Part shown: positions 1 through 5,544 of the stretch, piece after piece
Layout: every line of letters begins with the position of its first letter
Position numbering within the stretch: the first letter of the stretch is position 1
From: a virus
Reading direction: 5' to 3' (one strand)
IMG/VR virus record: IMGVR_UViG_3300031787_000276
Span: 1 to 41,820 of that record
Length of the DNA stretch: 41,820 nt
The notes under the pieces: generated by a model
The model's input: the letters and a program-made list of their open reading frames with translations, nothing else
What the model was told of the DNA's origin: nothing
Database searches by the model: none
Made by a program: the position numbers and the translations under genes

Positions 1-130
1 CCTGTGTATGGTATGTGGCGCGGGTTTCGTGGGGTATGGGGCTTGGCTTGGTTGTCATGCAATTGGTTGCGGTATGCGGTTGGTTGGGTGGGCTATGCTC
101 CTAGGTAGGTAGGGTATATGGGGGAGGGGA
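1..130. other. G/T-rich, A-poor non-coding leader
   Basis: The first 130 bases are very different from the A/T-rich remainder. In bases 1-60 I count about 26 G, 21 T, 9 C and 4 A. GGTATG recurs at 10-15, 33-38 and 71-76, and G runs lie at 86-88, 90-92, 112-114, 120-124 and 126-129. No convincing gene is visible on either strand. It could be a G-quadruplex-prone regulatory or terminal sequence, a packaging or replication signal, or an assembly-end artefact; the sequence does not decide. Confidence 0.5.
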
Positions 131-211
131 TTTTGTAGCTACATTTGTGTATAATTAATTTAATTTTTGTAGCTACATTTCATTTTTTCCCTTAATTTTG
201 TAGCTACAATT
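131..211. promoter_or_regulatory. Three-copy palindromic operator array
   Basis: Three near-identical 16-mers, TTTTGTAGCTACATTT at 131-146 and 165-180 and TTTTGTAGCTACAATT at 196-211, each carry the perfect 10-bp palindrome TGTAGCTACA. Start-to-start spacing is 34 and 31 bp, about three helical turns, which puts the copies on roughly the same DNA face. The array ends 6 bases before the start codon of a ribbon-helix-helix-like protein, the usual arrangement of an autorepressor and its operators. That binding is inferred. Confidence 0.6.
166..200 (+). promoter_or_regulatory. Bacteroidota-type promoter of the first operon
   Basis: TAATTTTG at 193-200 matches the Bacteroidota -7 consensus TAnnTTTG. 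A TTTG at 166-169 could serve as the -33 element, but the 23-bp spacer is longer than the usual 19-21. The G of the -7 element is 18 bp before the ATG at 218, the same geometry as five other units here. The -7 overlaps the edge of the third palindrome and the -33 overlaps the second, so a bound repressor would occlude it. Confidence 0.5.
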
Positions 212-217
212 TATTTT

Positions 218-475
218 ATGGCAAAAAGCAATCCAATTGGAGTCAGATTTGACTTACAAAAGTTATATATGATTCAAAAAGATCAAAATTTGAAATCTGC
301 TCAACAGGTATTAAATTATTTGATGGATAATTACGGCAGAAATGCCTCAAAATCGGAAGATGTACATAAAAACGTACAAATACCAGTACAAGTCAAAGAA
401 AAGCCAAAATTGGAGCCTCCAAGTCACTTAACTGGTATAGATTTAATTATCTGGAAGGTTGAAAATCAAAAATAA
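218..475 (+). CDS. Ribbon-helix-helix-like small DNA-binding protein (putative autorepressor)
   Basis: An 85-residue protein. The N-terminus, NPIGVRFDLQKLYMIQ followed by a helix ending LNYLMDNY, has the strand-helix-helix pattern of CopG/Arc-type ribbon-helix-helix proteins: a short basic/hydrophobic strand (residues 6-11) and two helices (about 12-22 and 26-40). The remaining 45 residues are charged and probably flexible, ending in a short hydrophobic segment (LIIWKV). Such proteins bind palindromic DNA as dimers, and three copies of TGTAGCTACA lie immediately upstream with a promoter embedded in them. I infer that it represses its own operon, whose four following genes are tightly spaced. 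The family assignment is by pattern only. It could also act on DNA elsewhere, although I saw no fourth full-length site. Confidence 0.5.
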   Translation: MAKSNPIGVRFDLQKLYMIQKDQNLKSAQQVLNYLMDNYGRNASKSEDVHKNVQIPVQVKEKPKLEPPSHLTGIDLIIWKVENQK

Positions 476-490
476 TTCGTAAATTAGCGT

Positions 491-646
491 ATGAAAAGTA
501 AATTACAGATGATGAAACGCGCGGATGGATCATATTCTCGTAGAGGATTATGGGATAATATTCGCGCCAACAAGGGAAGCGGAAAGAAGCCAACTCCGGA
601 AATGTTAAAGCAAGAGAAAAAGATTAAAGCACAAGAAAAAAAATAG
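491..646 (+). CDS. Small basic phage protein, unknown function
   Basis: A 51-residue Lys/Arg-rich protein starting MKSKLQMMKRADGSYSRRG and ending in a Lys/Glu-rich helix. It begins 15 bases after the preceding stop and ends two bases before the next ATG, so it sits inside a tightly packed operon. Codon use matches its neighbours. Proteins of this look (a Met/Lys head, then ADGSYSRRGLWDNI) are familiar as short unknowns in phages, but I cannot name a family. The net positive charge would suit nucleic-acid binding; that is inference only. Confidence 0.6.
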   Translation: MKSKLQMMKRADGSYSRRGLWDNIRANKGSGKKPTPEMLKQEKKIKAQEKK

Positions 647-648
647 TT

Positions 649-882
649 ATGCAGCCTCCTAAGAAAACATTATTGACTCCTAAGAGAGTAATGGAAATAG
701 CTGATTCTGTAGAAACGGGCGCTTATGCGTACATGAGAGCCGGTTCAAATAAGATGAATAAAGCAAAAACTAAAATAGAAAAAGAAGGTGCAGAACAGCT
801 TAGCAATTCCGGGTATAATGAGTTAAAAAAATCTGAACGATATAGGTCTTTAGCATTAAAAGCAATGAAAAAAAATAAATAA
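649..882 (+). CDS. Small Lys-rich phage protein, unknown function
   Basis: A 77-residue, very basic protein with a predicted mostly helical fold and no cysteine. It starts MQPPKKTLLTPKRVMEIAD, contains a second helix around residues 35-50, and ends KAMKKNK. It lies between two other small genes with gaps of two bases on each side, so it is almost certainly cotranscribed and perhaps translationally coupled. I do not recognise a family. The composition is compatible with a DNA-associated or virion-associated helper. Confidence 0.6.
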   Translation: MQPPKKTLLTPKRVMEIADSVETGAYAYMRAGSNKMNKAKTKIEKEGAEQLSNSGYNELKKSERYRSLALKAMKKNK

Positions 883-884
883 TT

Positions 885-1169
885 ATGTCAGGAGCTTGGC
901 AAAGAAAAGAAGGTAAAAATCCAGAAGGCGGCTTAAATGCAAAAGGTCGTGCATCTTACAATTCTGAAACTGGTGGCAATTTAAAGGCCCCAGTAAAATC
1001 TGGTGTAAATCCAAGAAGGGTATCTTTTGCTGCTAGATTTAGTGGCATGCTTGGTGCAATGAAAAAGCCAAATGGTGAACCTACTCGCAAAGCATTGGCA
1101 TTAAAAGCTTGGGGATTTGGTAGTGTAGAAGCTGCTCGTAAATTTGCAAATGCGCATAAGAAATCATAA
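885..1169 (+). CDS. DUF6321-like phage protein
   Basis: A 94-residue basic protein. Its pattern is familiar from many tailed phages: AWQRKEGKNPEGGLNAKGRA near the N-terminus (residues 4-23), then a segment GNLKAPV, RRVSFAARFSGMLGAMKK in the middle, and GEPTRKALALKAWGF before a helical C-terminus. I recall this layout as DUF6321. Its function is unknown; in other phages it often lies near packaging or structural genes, but here it closes an early-looking operon of small genes. It starts two bases after the previous stop, and its own stop overlaps the next ATG (TAATG). Confidence 0.65.
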   Translation: MSGAWQRKEGKNPEGGLNAKGRASYNSETGGNLKAPVKSGVNPRRVSFAARFSGMLGAMKKPNGEPTRKALALKAWGFGSVEAARKFANAHKKS

Positions 1170-1252
1170 TGGATAAAGACGTATGCGTAACTCATGACAT
1201 CTTATTGGAAGATGGTGTATGCGTAAAATGTCTTTCTGAAGATAATAAATAA
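1169..1252 (+). CDS. 27-residue CxxH/CxxC microprotein
   Basis: A tiny reading frame translationally coupled to the preceding gene through a TAATG overlap. The 27-residue product MDKDVCVTHDILLEDGVCVK... carries C6-x2-H9 and C18-x2-C21, giving C-x2-H-x8-C-x2-C, the ligand spacing of a single zinc knuckle. A strong hairpin terminator overlaps the stop codon, so it is the last gene of the operon. It has no homologue I can name. Reality is supported by the overlap, the spaced Cys/His set and the terminator position; its size leaves clear doubt. Confidence 0.45.
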   Translation: MDKDVCVTHDILLEDGVCVKCLSEDNK

Positions 1253-1273
1253 GGCGGTTTTTTAGGCCGCCTT
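1251..1273. terminator. Bidirectional hairpin terminator
   Basis: A perfect 7-bp inverted repeat, AAGGCGG at 1251-1257 and CCGCCTT at 1267-1273, encloses a T-rich 9-base loop. It separates the end of the rightward operon (stop at 1252) from the convergent leftward operon (stop at 1280), so it probably serves both strands. The U-tract after the stem is short on either strand. Confidence 0.7.
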
Positions 1274-1279
1274 TGCTAT

Positions 1280-1825
1280 TTACTTCCATTCCATCTTATT
1301 TATCCTGTAATTTTCTTCGTTCCTGTATGTGATAATTATACTATTGTATTGAAATATCTCTACAGAATAATTAATCCCATCTCTGGTCCATTCTGAAATA
1401 AAGTTTGACTTTTCATTTCTAACCGCTTCCATTTCATATCCCTTAAAGTCTTTGTCGTATGGTGGTTTAAATGATTCTGAATAAGCATCTGGGTTGCCGT
1501 ATTTATCTGAAAATACTTTTACATACTTTTTATAGTTTGCAAGCAATTCATCCCATGTATTAGCATCTCCAACATAAGCTGTTAATACAACTGGTTTATT
1601 TGATTTAATAGTATTGACAATGTACACTCTAGTAAGCTTGTTATCGTATTCTCCTGATAGCTTTGTGGTTTCACCTGCTGCGTAATCAAAAGTAAATCCT
1701 TTTGTTTTTAACTTTGATAATAATAGGTTTCTATCTTCTTTTAAATTAATGCCATCAAATATCTGCGACATAGCAGTATTGACTAAAAAAATAATGATTA
1801 GGGTGGTTGTTATTAACTTTTTCAT
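1280..1825 (-). CDS. Exported protein with signal peptide, unknown function
   Basis: A 181-residue protein with a clear Sec signal peptide: MKK, a hydrophobic core LITTTLIIIFLVNTA, and a plausible cleavage site after AMS before QIF, with Gln at the mature N-terminus as is common in Bacteroidota. There is no lipobox cysteine, so a soluble periplasmic or secreted protein is expected. The mature part is a mixed alpha/beta domain of about 160 residues with WDELLANYKKYVKVF and EWTRDGINYSVEIFQYNSI. It is the last gene of the leftward operon. It looks like a bacterial envelope protein, which suggests gain from a host. A role in altering the infected cell surface, such as superinfection exclusion, is speculation. 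Confidence 0.65.
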   Translation of the reverse strand: MKKLITTTLIIIFLVNTAMSQIFDGINLKEDRNLLLSKLKTKGFTFDYAAGETTKLSGEYDNKLTRVYIVNTIKSNKPVVLTAYVGDANTWDELLANYKKYVKVFSDKYGNPDAYSESFKPPYDKDFKGYEMEAVRNEKSNFISEWTRDGINYSVEIFQYNSIIITYRNEENYRINKMEWK

Positions 1826-1835
1826 TTGGTTGGTT

Positions 1836-2114
1836 TTATTGTTGGTTATTTTGTTCTTCTTGCATTTCTAAAATTTGTTTTCCTTTATCTGATAATGGTC
1901 TTGCAAATAGTCTTAGCTTCTTTCCGGTGGTTGGGCATAAAAATGTTATACCAACATCCATGTAAGACTTCAATACAATTTCCATTACTCCATCTGAGTT
2001 TTCGCTGGCTCCAATTACATGTGGTTCATCGTAATCAAATTGCATACAAAAATCACATCCATCTAAAACTTCTGCATTAGTGGGTAAATTTAATTCTTCT
2101 TTTTTCTTAGCCAT
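1836..2114 (-). CDS. Unknown small protein with CxxC
   Basis: A 92-residue acidic protein starting MAKKKEELNLPTNAEVLDG. It has a CDFC pair near residues 20-23, a later CPTTGKKL, and a Gln/Asn-rich tail (EEQNNQQ). Three cysteines do not make a complete zinc ribbon. It lies 10 bases upstream of the exported-protein gene and two bases after the preceding gene in the leftward operon. I do not recognise it. Being in the recombination operon suggests an accessory to DNA metabolism, without direct evidence. Confidence 0.6.
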   Translation of the reverse strand: MAKKKEELNLPTNAEVLDGCDFCMQFDYDEPHVIGASENSDGVMEIVLKSYMDVGITFLCPTTGKKLRLFARPLSDKGKQILEMQEEQNNQQ

Positions 2115-2116
2115 TT

Positions 2117-2467
2117 TTATTTATTTATTTCGTTAATGTCAACAATTTTTACTTCTTCTCCGTCTATCATAGCATCTAATGTAGATTCTATAATTTCTCT
2201 TTGGTTTGGATTTAACAAAGCTATCTTTTCAACAATAGCCGGGACCGCAAAAACATCACTTTGTATTTCGTTTTTAATTCCAATCCTAACTTCAGTTGTA
2301 AGAAACGGGTGGGTTATAATATCATTAAAAATCCAATCTATCTTTTTACTATAATTTTTAAATATCCTTTCTCCCTGTGAGTTGGGGAACTGCCTGCAAA
2401 AATCTTCTAATTGCTCTTGGGCCATTTTTAGATTTTGGATTGCACTTATGACATTAGCTCCGTTCAT
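2117..2467 (-). CDS. Unknown helical protein coupled to the YqaJ-type nuclease
   Basis: A 116-residue, mostly helical protein. Its ATG overlaps the stop of the upstream nuclease gene (four-base overlap), so the two are translated together. Visible features are an N-terminal amphipathic helix (VISAIQNLKMAQEQLEDFCR), a central segment PFLTTEVRIGIKNEIQSDVF and an acidic C-terminus. No catalytic motif is evident. Small partners encoded beside phage exonucleases are sometimes single-strand annealing proteins, but this one is much shorter than RecT or Erf, so I leave it unnamed. Confidence 0.6.
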   Translation of the reverse strand: MNGANVISAIQNLKMAQEQLEDFCRQFPNSQGERIFKNYSKKIDWIFNDIITHPFLTTEVRIGIKNEIQSDVFAVPAIVEKIALLNPNQREIIESTLDAMIDGEEVKIVDINEINK

Positions 2468-3192
2468 TTATTGAAATTTAAATGTTTGTTTTCAAGTTCA
2501 AATAAAAATTCTCTTGCTTTTTCTACTTTATGTTGAATCCTTAAAATATCATCTTCATTCCTTTCCACATTGAATATTAATATTCTTTCTGAAATAGCAA
2601 TATCATCAAATGTCATATTAAACTCAAGCTTCATTGATTCTTTTACATATTCTGGGCTTTCTTCTGAAACAACATTCATCTTATTAAGTAAGTATCTTTT
2701 CTCTTGCTCAACAATATTGAATGGTGTATTAACAAGACAGTATGCAATATGTCCACTAGTAGCATCTGTAAGCCACATGTAAGACTGGAGCTGCCAGTAA
2801 TATAAGTTATCAAGTTTATCTGGTATATTCCCTAAGAATGTCCAAAGATCATAGCTTGATTTAATATCAATAACTTTATTTGGGTTAACAGTGATTATAT
2901 CTGGATGCCCTGATATGTAATCATTAGTAAACCTATGTTCATTTTTACCATAATCCACTCCCCAAAAATTATTTAAAAGGTCAATTGAATCATCTTCAAC
3001 TTCAATACCTTTTTTCATTTGTTTTGTTTGTATATCTCTCCTTCTGCCATATTTTTCAGCGATATAAACTTCAATTAAATGTTTTTGAGCGGTTTTAGAA
3101 AGAACTCCAGCTTCTTTGTCAGCTTTAGTTACCGGCTCGGTCATTAAATAACCAACAGAACTTGATCTAATAAGTGTTTCATTCCATTTCAT
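2464..3192 (-). CDS. YqaJ/lambda-exonuclease-type PD-(D/E)XK nuclease
   Basis: A 242-residue protein with the PD-(D/E)XK core. A conserved Glu region is at residues 62-67 (GIEVED), GHPD places the first catalytic acid at D98, and VIDIKSS supplies D109 and K111. It is followed by the helix YYWQLQSYMW (Q134/Q136), which matches the Q-x-Q-x-Y pattern of YqaJ and RecB-like exonucleases. Enzymes of this family resect double-stranded ends so that an annealing protein can promote recombination and concatemer formation. It lies in the operon headed by a NinG-like gene, which fits a recombination role. No recognisable RecT/Erf partner is adjacent. Confidence 0.8.
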   Translation of the reverse strand: MKWNETLIRSSSVGYLMTEPVTKADKEAGVLSKTAQKHLIEVYIAEKYGRRRDIQTKQMKKGIEVEDDSIDLLNNFWGVDYGKNEHRFTNDYISGHPDIITVNPNKVIDIKSSYDLWTFLGNIPDKLDNLYYWQLQSYMWLTDATSGHIAYCLVNTPFNIVEQEKRYLLNKMNVVSEESPEYVKESMKLEFNMTFDDIAISERILIFNVERNEDDILRIQHKVEKAREFLFELENKHLNFNK

Positions 3193-3194
3193 AA

Positions 3195-3566
3195 TTAAAG
3201 GTTGTTTAGTTTGTTATTATAATATTCCAGCAATTCAGAATTATTTTTACACATTAGTTCCCAAGCTTTTAACTCCTGTTTTGTTGTGCAAGAATTAATA
3301 AACTCTTTTGTTCTTTCTGTTAGTGTCTTTTTTGATTGTGTTGGGATTACTTTTTCAACAATTGGTTCATCTTGTTCAAAATAAAGGCCAGCTTCTTCAA
3401 TTTGTTTAACACTTTTTTTATGGTACTCTTCAACCAGTTGCCTTGCATTATCAAGAGCCTTATCTGCTGATTCACCCGGATTCAAAGCAAACTCAACCCC
3501 TATTTTTTCTGATGAATAGTTACCTAAATTAAATGTTCTGGTGTAGTTAATGGTTTGTATATGCAT
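3195..3566 (-). CDS. Unknown protein of the recombination operon
   Basis: A 123-residue protein in two parts: a beta-rich N-terminal half (MHIQTINYTRTFNLGNYSSE, then IGVEFALNPGESADKALDNA) and a helical C-terminal half containing TERTKEFINSCTTKQELKAW. It ends two bases before the nuclease start and begins five bases after the previous gene. The N-terminal half resembles small proteins found beside single-strand annealing or exonuclease genes in mobile elements, but I cannot assign a family. Cotranscription with the YqaJ-type nuclease is the main clue. Confidence 0.6.
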   Translation of the reverse strand: MHIQTINYTRTFNLGNYSSEKIGVEFALNPGESADKALDNARQLVEEYHKKSVKQIEEAGLYFEQDEPIVEKVIPTQSKKTLTERTKEFINSCTTKQELKAWELMCKNNSELLEYYNNKLNNL

Positions 3567-3571
3567 ATTAC

Positions 3572-3769
3572 TTATTTTAATCTGGTTACATTGGTTTGCT
3601 TGTCCTCTGCTTTGATTTTGAATACCTTTGCTTTATGCTCTTCTTTTCTTTTAAGATTAGAAACCATAACCATTACTGAAGTATATGGGTTTTCTAATAG
3701 TAAACTTTCTCCTACTTTGAGATCCGATACTTTACTTGATACCGAATCTGGACTAATGTTTCTTGCCAT
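3572..3769 (-). CDS. Small unknown protein at an internal leftward promoter
   Basis: A 65-residue basic protein beginning MARNISPDSVSSKVSDLKVG with a probable small beta-fold (ESLLLENPYTSVMVMVSNL) and a Lys-rich tail. It is preceded on this strand by a TAATTTTG box at 3795-3802 with an A/T palindromic element just upstream, so it may head its own subunit of the leftward operon. The pattern of short strands followed by a basic tail would fit a small nucleic-acid-binding protein. Function unknown. Confidence 0.55.
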   Translation of the reverse strand: MARNISPDSVSSKVSDLKVGESLLLENPYTSVMVMVSNLKRKEEHKAKVFKIKAEDKQTNVTRLK

Positions 3770-3794
3770 TTTATGTGTTTTTAATGTTTGAATA

Positions 3795-3818
3795 CAAAAT
3801 TAATTTAATTAATTTAAT
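3795..3818 (-). promoter_or_regulatory. Leftward promoter box plus A/T element
   Basis: On the minus strand this reads ATTAAATTAATTAAA, one T, then TAATTTTG, which matches the Bacteroidota -7 consensus TAnnTTTG. No clear -33 TTTG is seen. The G of the box is 26 bp from the start codon at 3769, longer than at the rightward promoters. The 15-bp element ATTAAATTAATTAAA recurs at 4507-4521, 9560-9574 and 9591-9605, always beside a transcription-unit start. Confidence 0.4.
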
Positions 3819-3831
3819 TAAAAAAATAAAT

Positions 3832-4368
3832 TTAATTAAACTTCTTCTTTACCAAATTTAATTTGGACCTATATTCAATGATTAAAGCTTTTAATTCATC
3901 CTTAGTTGGCTTAGCAACCTGCCTTGCTGTTTCTCTCAAGTATTCTACAACACCATTATTCTCTGCGTCTAACTTATATTCAAACTCTTCCAAATTACCC
4001 ATCTTAAAGTAATTTTCTTCCATTGATTGTGGTCTACAATTAGCTTCTAACCATCTAGTTCCAAGATTTGCCCTTGGTATAAAGTGGCCGCATTGTATCT
4101 CCTGCCACCTCATCTTTTTGCCAGATGTATAACATTCTACCATGCCATCTTTGCCGGCATATTTACATCTAATGTACTGGCTGAATACATGATCTAAATC
4201 TGAAACAAGATTTTGAAAGCTTTCACCATCATCTTCAAATTCTTCCATTCTTCTTTGAGTAGATTCAATAGTAGCGCATTGCTTACACATCTTTTTAGAA
4301 AAATGGTAATCAATGTTACCGCATCTAACGCACCTTTTTTTCTTTACTATTATCGTTGAGTTTCTCAT
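3832..4368 (-). CDS. ninG: NinG/Rap-like recombination protein
   Basis: A 178-residue protein with the layout of lambda NinG (Rap): an N-terminal four-cysteine zinc finger (C13, C16, C28, C31), a helical linker, then an HNH-like segment CGHFIPRA (C93, H95) and WLEANCRPQSMEENY (C111, N119). NinG proteins are structure-specific nucleases acting on branched recombination intermediates. Length and motif order fit the family. It lies near the start of the leftward operon that also encodes the YqaJ-type exonuclease. Its start overlaps the end of a 56-residue frame by 44 bases. Confidence 0.85.
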   Translation of the reverse strand: MRNSTIIVKKKRCVRCGNIDYHFSKKMCKQCATIESTQRRMEEFEDDGESFQNLVSDLDHVFSQYIRCKYAGKDGMVECYTSGKKMRWQEIQCGHFIPRANLGTRWLEANCRPQSMEENYFKMGNLEEFEYKLDAENNGVVEYLRETARQVAKPTKDELKALIIEYRSKLNLVKKKFN

Positions 4369-4495
4369 CTTCGTTTAATTTATGTAGTTTATTATTTATG
4401 AATCTATATTTACCAGTGTATTTACCATCCTTTGTTACTTCTATTATTAAATCAAGCTTTTTAGCCAGCTCATATATTAGTTCCCTATTTTCCAT
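4325..4495 (-). CDS. 56-residue leader gene upstream of NinG
   Basis: A small frame starting MENRELIYELAKKLDLIIEV and continuing into a Tyr/Lys-rich and then Asp/Asn/Lys-rich tail, 56 residues. It overlaps the first 44 bases of the NinG gene in another frame, consistent with translational coupling. It is the first gene after the divergent intergenic region, and TAATTTTG at 4525-4532 on the minus strand lies 30 bp from its ATG. The N-terminal helix could belong to a small regulator or an inhibitory peptide. I do not recognise it, and its reality rests on position and plausible composition. Confidence 0.45.
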   Translation of the reverse strand: MENRELIYELAKKLDLIIEVTKDGKYTGKYRFINNKLHKLNEDEKLNDNSKEKKVR

Positions 4496-4498
4496 TTG

Positions 4499-4532
4499 CA
4501 AATTTAATTAAATTAATTAAACCACAAAATTA
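4499..4532 (-). promoter_or_regulatory. Leftward promoter region with A/T element
   Basis: On the minus strand two -7 matches occur, TAATTTTG (4525-4532) and TAAATTTG (4499-4506). The A/T element ATTAAATTAATTAAA (plus-strand 4507-4521) lies between them. The second has a TTTG 18 bp upstream but would start transcription at or inside the first codon, so the first is the likelier promoter for the gene at 4495. The element could be an operator for the divergent pair of operons. Confidence 0.4.
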
Positions 4533-4554
4533 TTTTTAAAAAAAATTAAAAATA

Positions 4555-4585
4555 TTTGGGAATTTAAAAATTAATACTATTTTTG
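4555..4585 (+). promoter_or_regulatory. Bacteroidota-type promoter of the replication operon
   Basis: TTTG at 4555-4558, a 19-bp spacer and TATTTTTG at 4578-4585 match the Bacteroidota consensus TTTG-N19-21-TAnnTTTG exactly, the best promoter in the window. Transcription would start near 4592, giving a leader of about 13 bases before the ATG at 4605. No Shine-Dalgarno sequence is present. Confidence 0.75.
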
Positions 4586-4604
4586 CTGTTCAACAATAAA
4601 TTTT

Positions 4605-4802
4605 ATGGAAGAAATTAAAACAATGAAGCTTCATGAACGAATCAAGGAAGCCATGGATGGTCGTACACAGCGTTGGCTTTCATTAAATGCCAAGATACCA
4701 GAATCGGAATTATCACGCAAGATGCAGGGTAAGTTATTATTCACTGATAGTGAAATTACTCGCATAAATGAAGCTTTGAAAACCGATTTAGTAAACGATT
4801 AA
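4605..4802 (+). CDS. Small HTH (Cro/XRE-like) regulator
   Basis: A 65-residue protein, first gene after the best promoter in the window. The sequence LHERIKEAMDGRTQRWLSLNA followed by IPESELSRKMQGKLLFT reads as helix, turn and recognition helix (about residues 24-43), with a further helix TDSEITRINEAL, as in minimal Cro/CI-type helix-turn-helix proteins. It starts at the first ATG, 20 bases after the -7 G. A second in-frame ATG at codon 7 is a possible alternative. Placed between divergent operons, it may switch between them. The A/T elements at 4507-4521 and elsewhere are candidate sites; that link is inferred. Confidence 0.55.
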   Translation: MEEIKTMKLHERIKEAMDGRTQRWLSLNAKIPESELSRKMQGKLLFTDSEITRINEALKTDLVND

Positions 4803-4811
4803 GTAATAAAA

Positions 4812-5540
4812 ATGCCAAAAGATACATTCTACTTCTCACACGACTATAATGCTCGTAATGATGAGAAGATTAAAAGGTTGATTAGAAAACATGGTATGCA
4901 GGGCTATGGTGTTTTTTGGTCAATAGTTGAGGATTTATATAATAATGCGAACGCATTGCGAATGGATTACGAAGGCATTGCGTATGACTTAAGGTCGGAT
5001 AGCGACTTAGTAGCGAGCGTAGTAAATGACTTTGATTTATTCATTTTTAATGGTGATTATTTTGGCAGTAATTCTGTACAAGAAAGACTTGAACAAAGAA
5101 ATGACAAGAGCGCAAAAGCAAGAAAATCAGCTAGTTACAGATGGGAAAATGCGAACGCAATGCAAACGCAATCCGATAGCAATGCTAAAAAGGAAAGGAA
5201 AGGAAAGGAAATAAAAGGAAAGGAAATAAAAGAAATAAATATATCGTTTGATATTTTTTGGGATTTATATGACAAGAAAGTGGGTGATAAGGATAAGTTA
5301 AAAAAGAAGTGGGAGTCATTGCAAGATTCAGATAGAAAATCAATCATTGACTATTTACCAAAATACAAGACTATCCAACCAGATAAAAAATTCAGGAAGG
5401 ATCCTCAAACTTTCTTTAACAACAGTTCATGGAATGATGAATTGGTTGGTTTAGATTTACCAAAGCAGCAGATTTATAAAAATAACGATTTTGAAGCTTA
5501 CAAGAAAAGACAACAGGAATTAGGAAAAACTTTAAATTAA
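4812..5540 (+). CDS. Lin1244/DUF4373-type DnaD-like replication initiator
   Basis: A 242-residue protein. The N-terminal part, FYFSHDYNARNDEKIKRLIR then HGMQGYGVFWSIVEDLY, is the Lin1244/Lin1753 (DUF4373) domain found in phage replication-initiation proteins, a winged-helix fold. A Lys/Glu-repeat linker (KERKGKEIKGKEIKEI, about residues 127-142) joins it to a C-terminal DnaD/DnaB-II-like part containing FDIFWDLYDKK, DKLKKKWESL and PQTFFNNSSWNDEL, the typical YxxKFxDPxTFxxxxxW type ending. Such proteins load the replicative helicase at the origin, and the next gene is a primase-helicase. The linker DNA is a polypurine repeat that may be part of the origin. Confidence 0.75.
   Translation: MPKDTFYFSHDYNARNDEKIKRLIRKHGMQGYGVFWSIVEDLYNNANALRMDYEGIAYDLRSDSDLVASVVNDFDLFIFNGDYFGSNSVQERLEQRNDKSAKARKSASYRWENANAMQTQSDSNAKKERKGKEIKGKEIKEINISFDIFWDLYDKKVGDKDKLKKKWESLQDSDRKSIIDYLPKYKTIQPDKKFRKDPQTFFNNSSWNDELVGLDLPKQQIYKNNDFEAYKKRQQELGKTLN
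5187..5239 (+). repeat. Polypurine tandem repeat, candidate origin element
   Basis: Repeated AGGAAAGGAAAGGAAA units followed by two copies of AGGAAATAAAAG form an almost pure purine tract inside the initiator gene. Just upstream, AATGCGAACGCA occurs at 4944-4955 and 5148-5159, and AACGCAAT appears twice within 5154-5175. Many phages hold their origin inside the initiator gene as repeats beside an easily melted tract. The tract also encodes a Lys/Glu linker, so protein-level selection is an alternative explanation. Confidence 0.4.
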
Positions 5541-5544
5541 TACG

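Noticed and set aside
131-211. Short CRISPR-like array from the three TTTTGTAGCTACATTT copies
   Set aside because: Only three 16-bp units with A/T-rich spacers of 15-18 bp, no cas genes, and a clear operator arrangement before a repressor-like gene.
1826-2080. Plus-strand frame opposite the leftward operon
   Set aside because: Hydrophobic, Leu/His-rich shadow of minus-strand genes. The minus-strand frames are contiguous, tightly spaced and have coherent protein composition.
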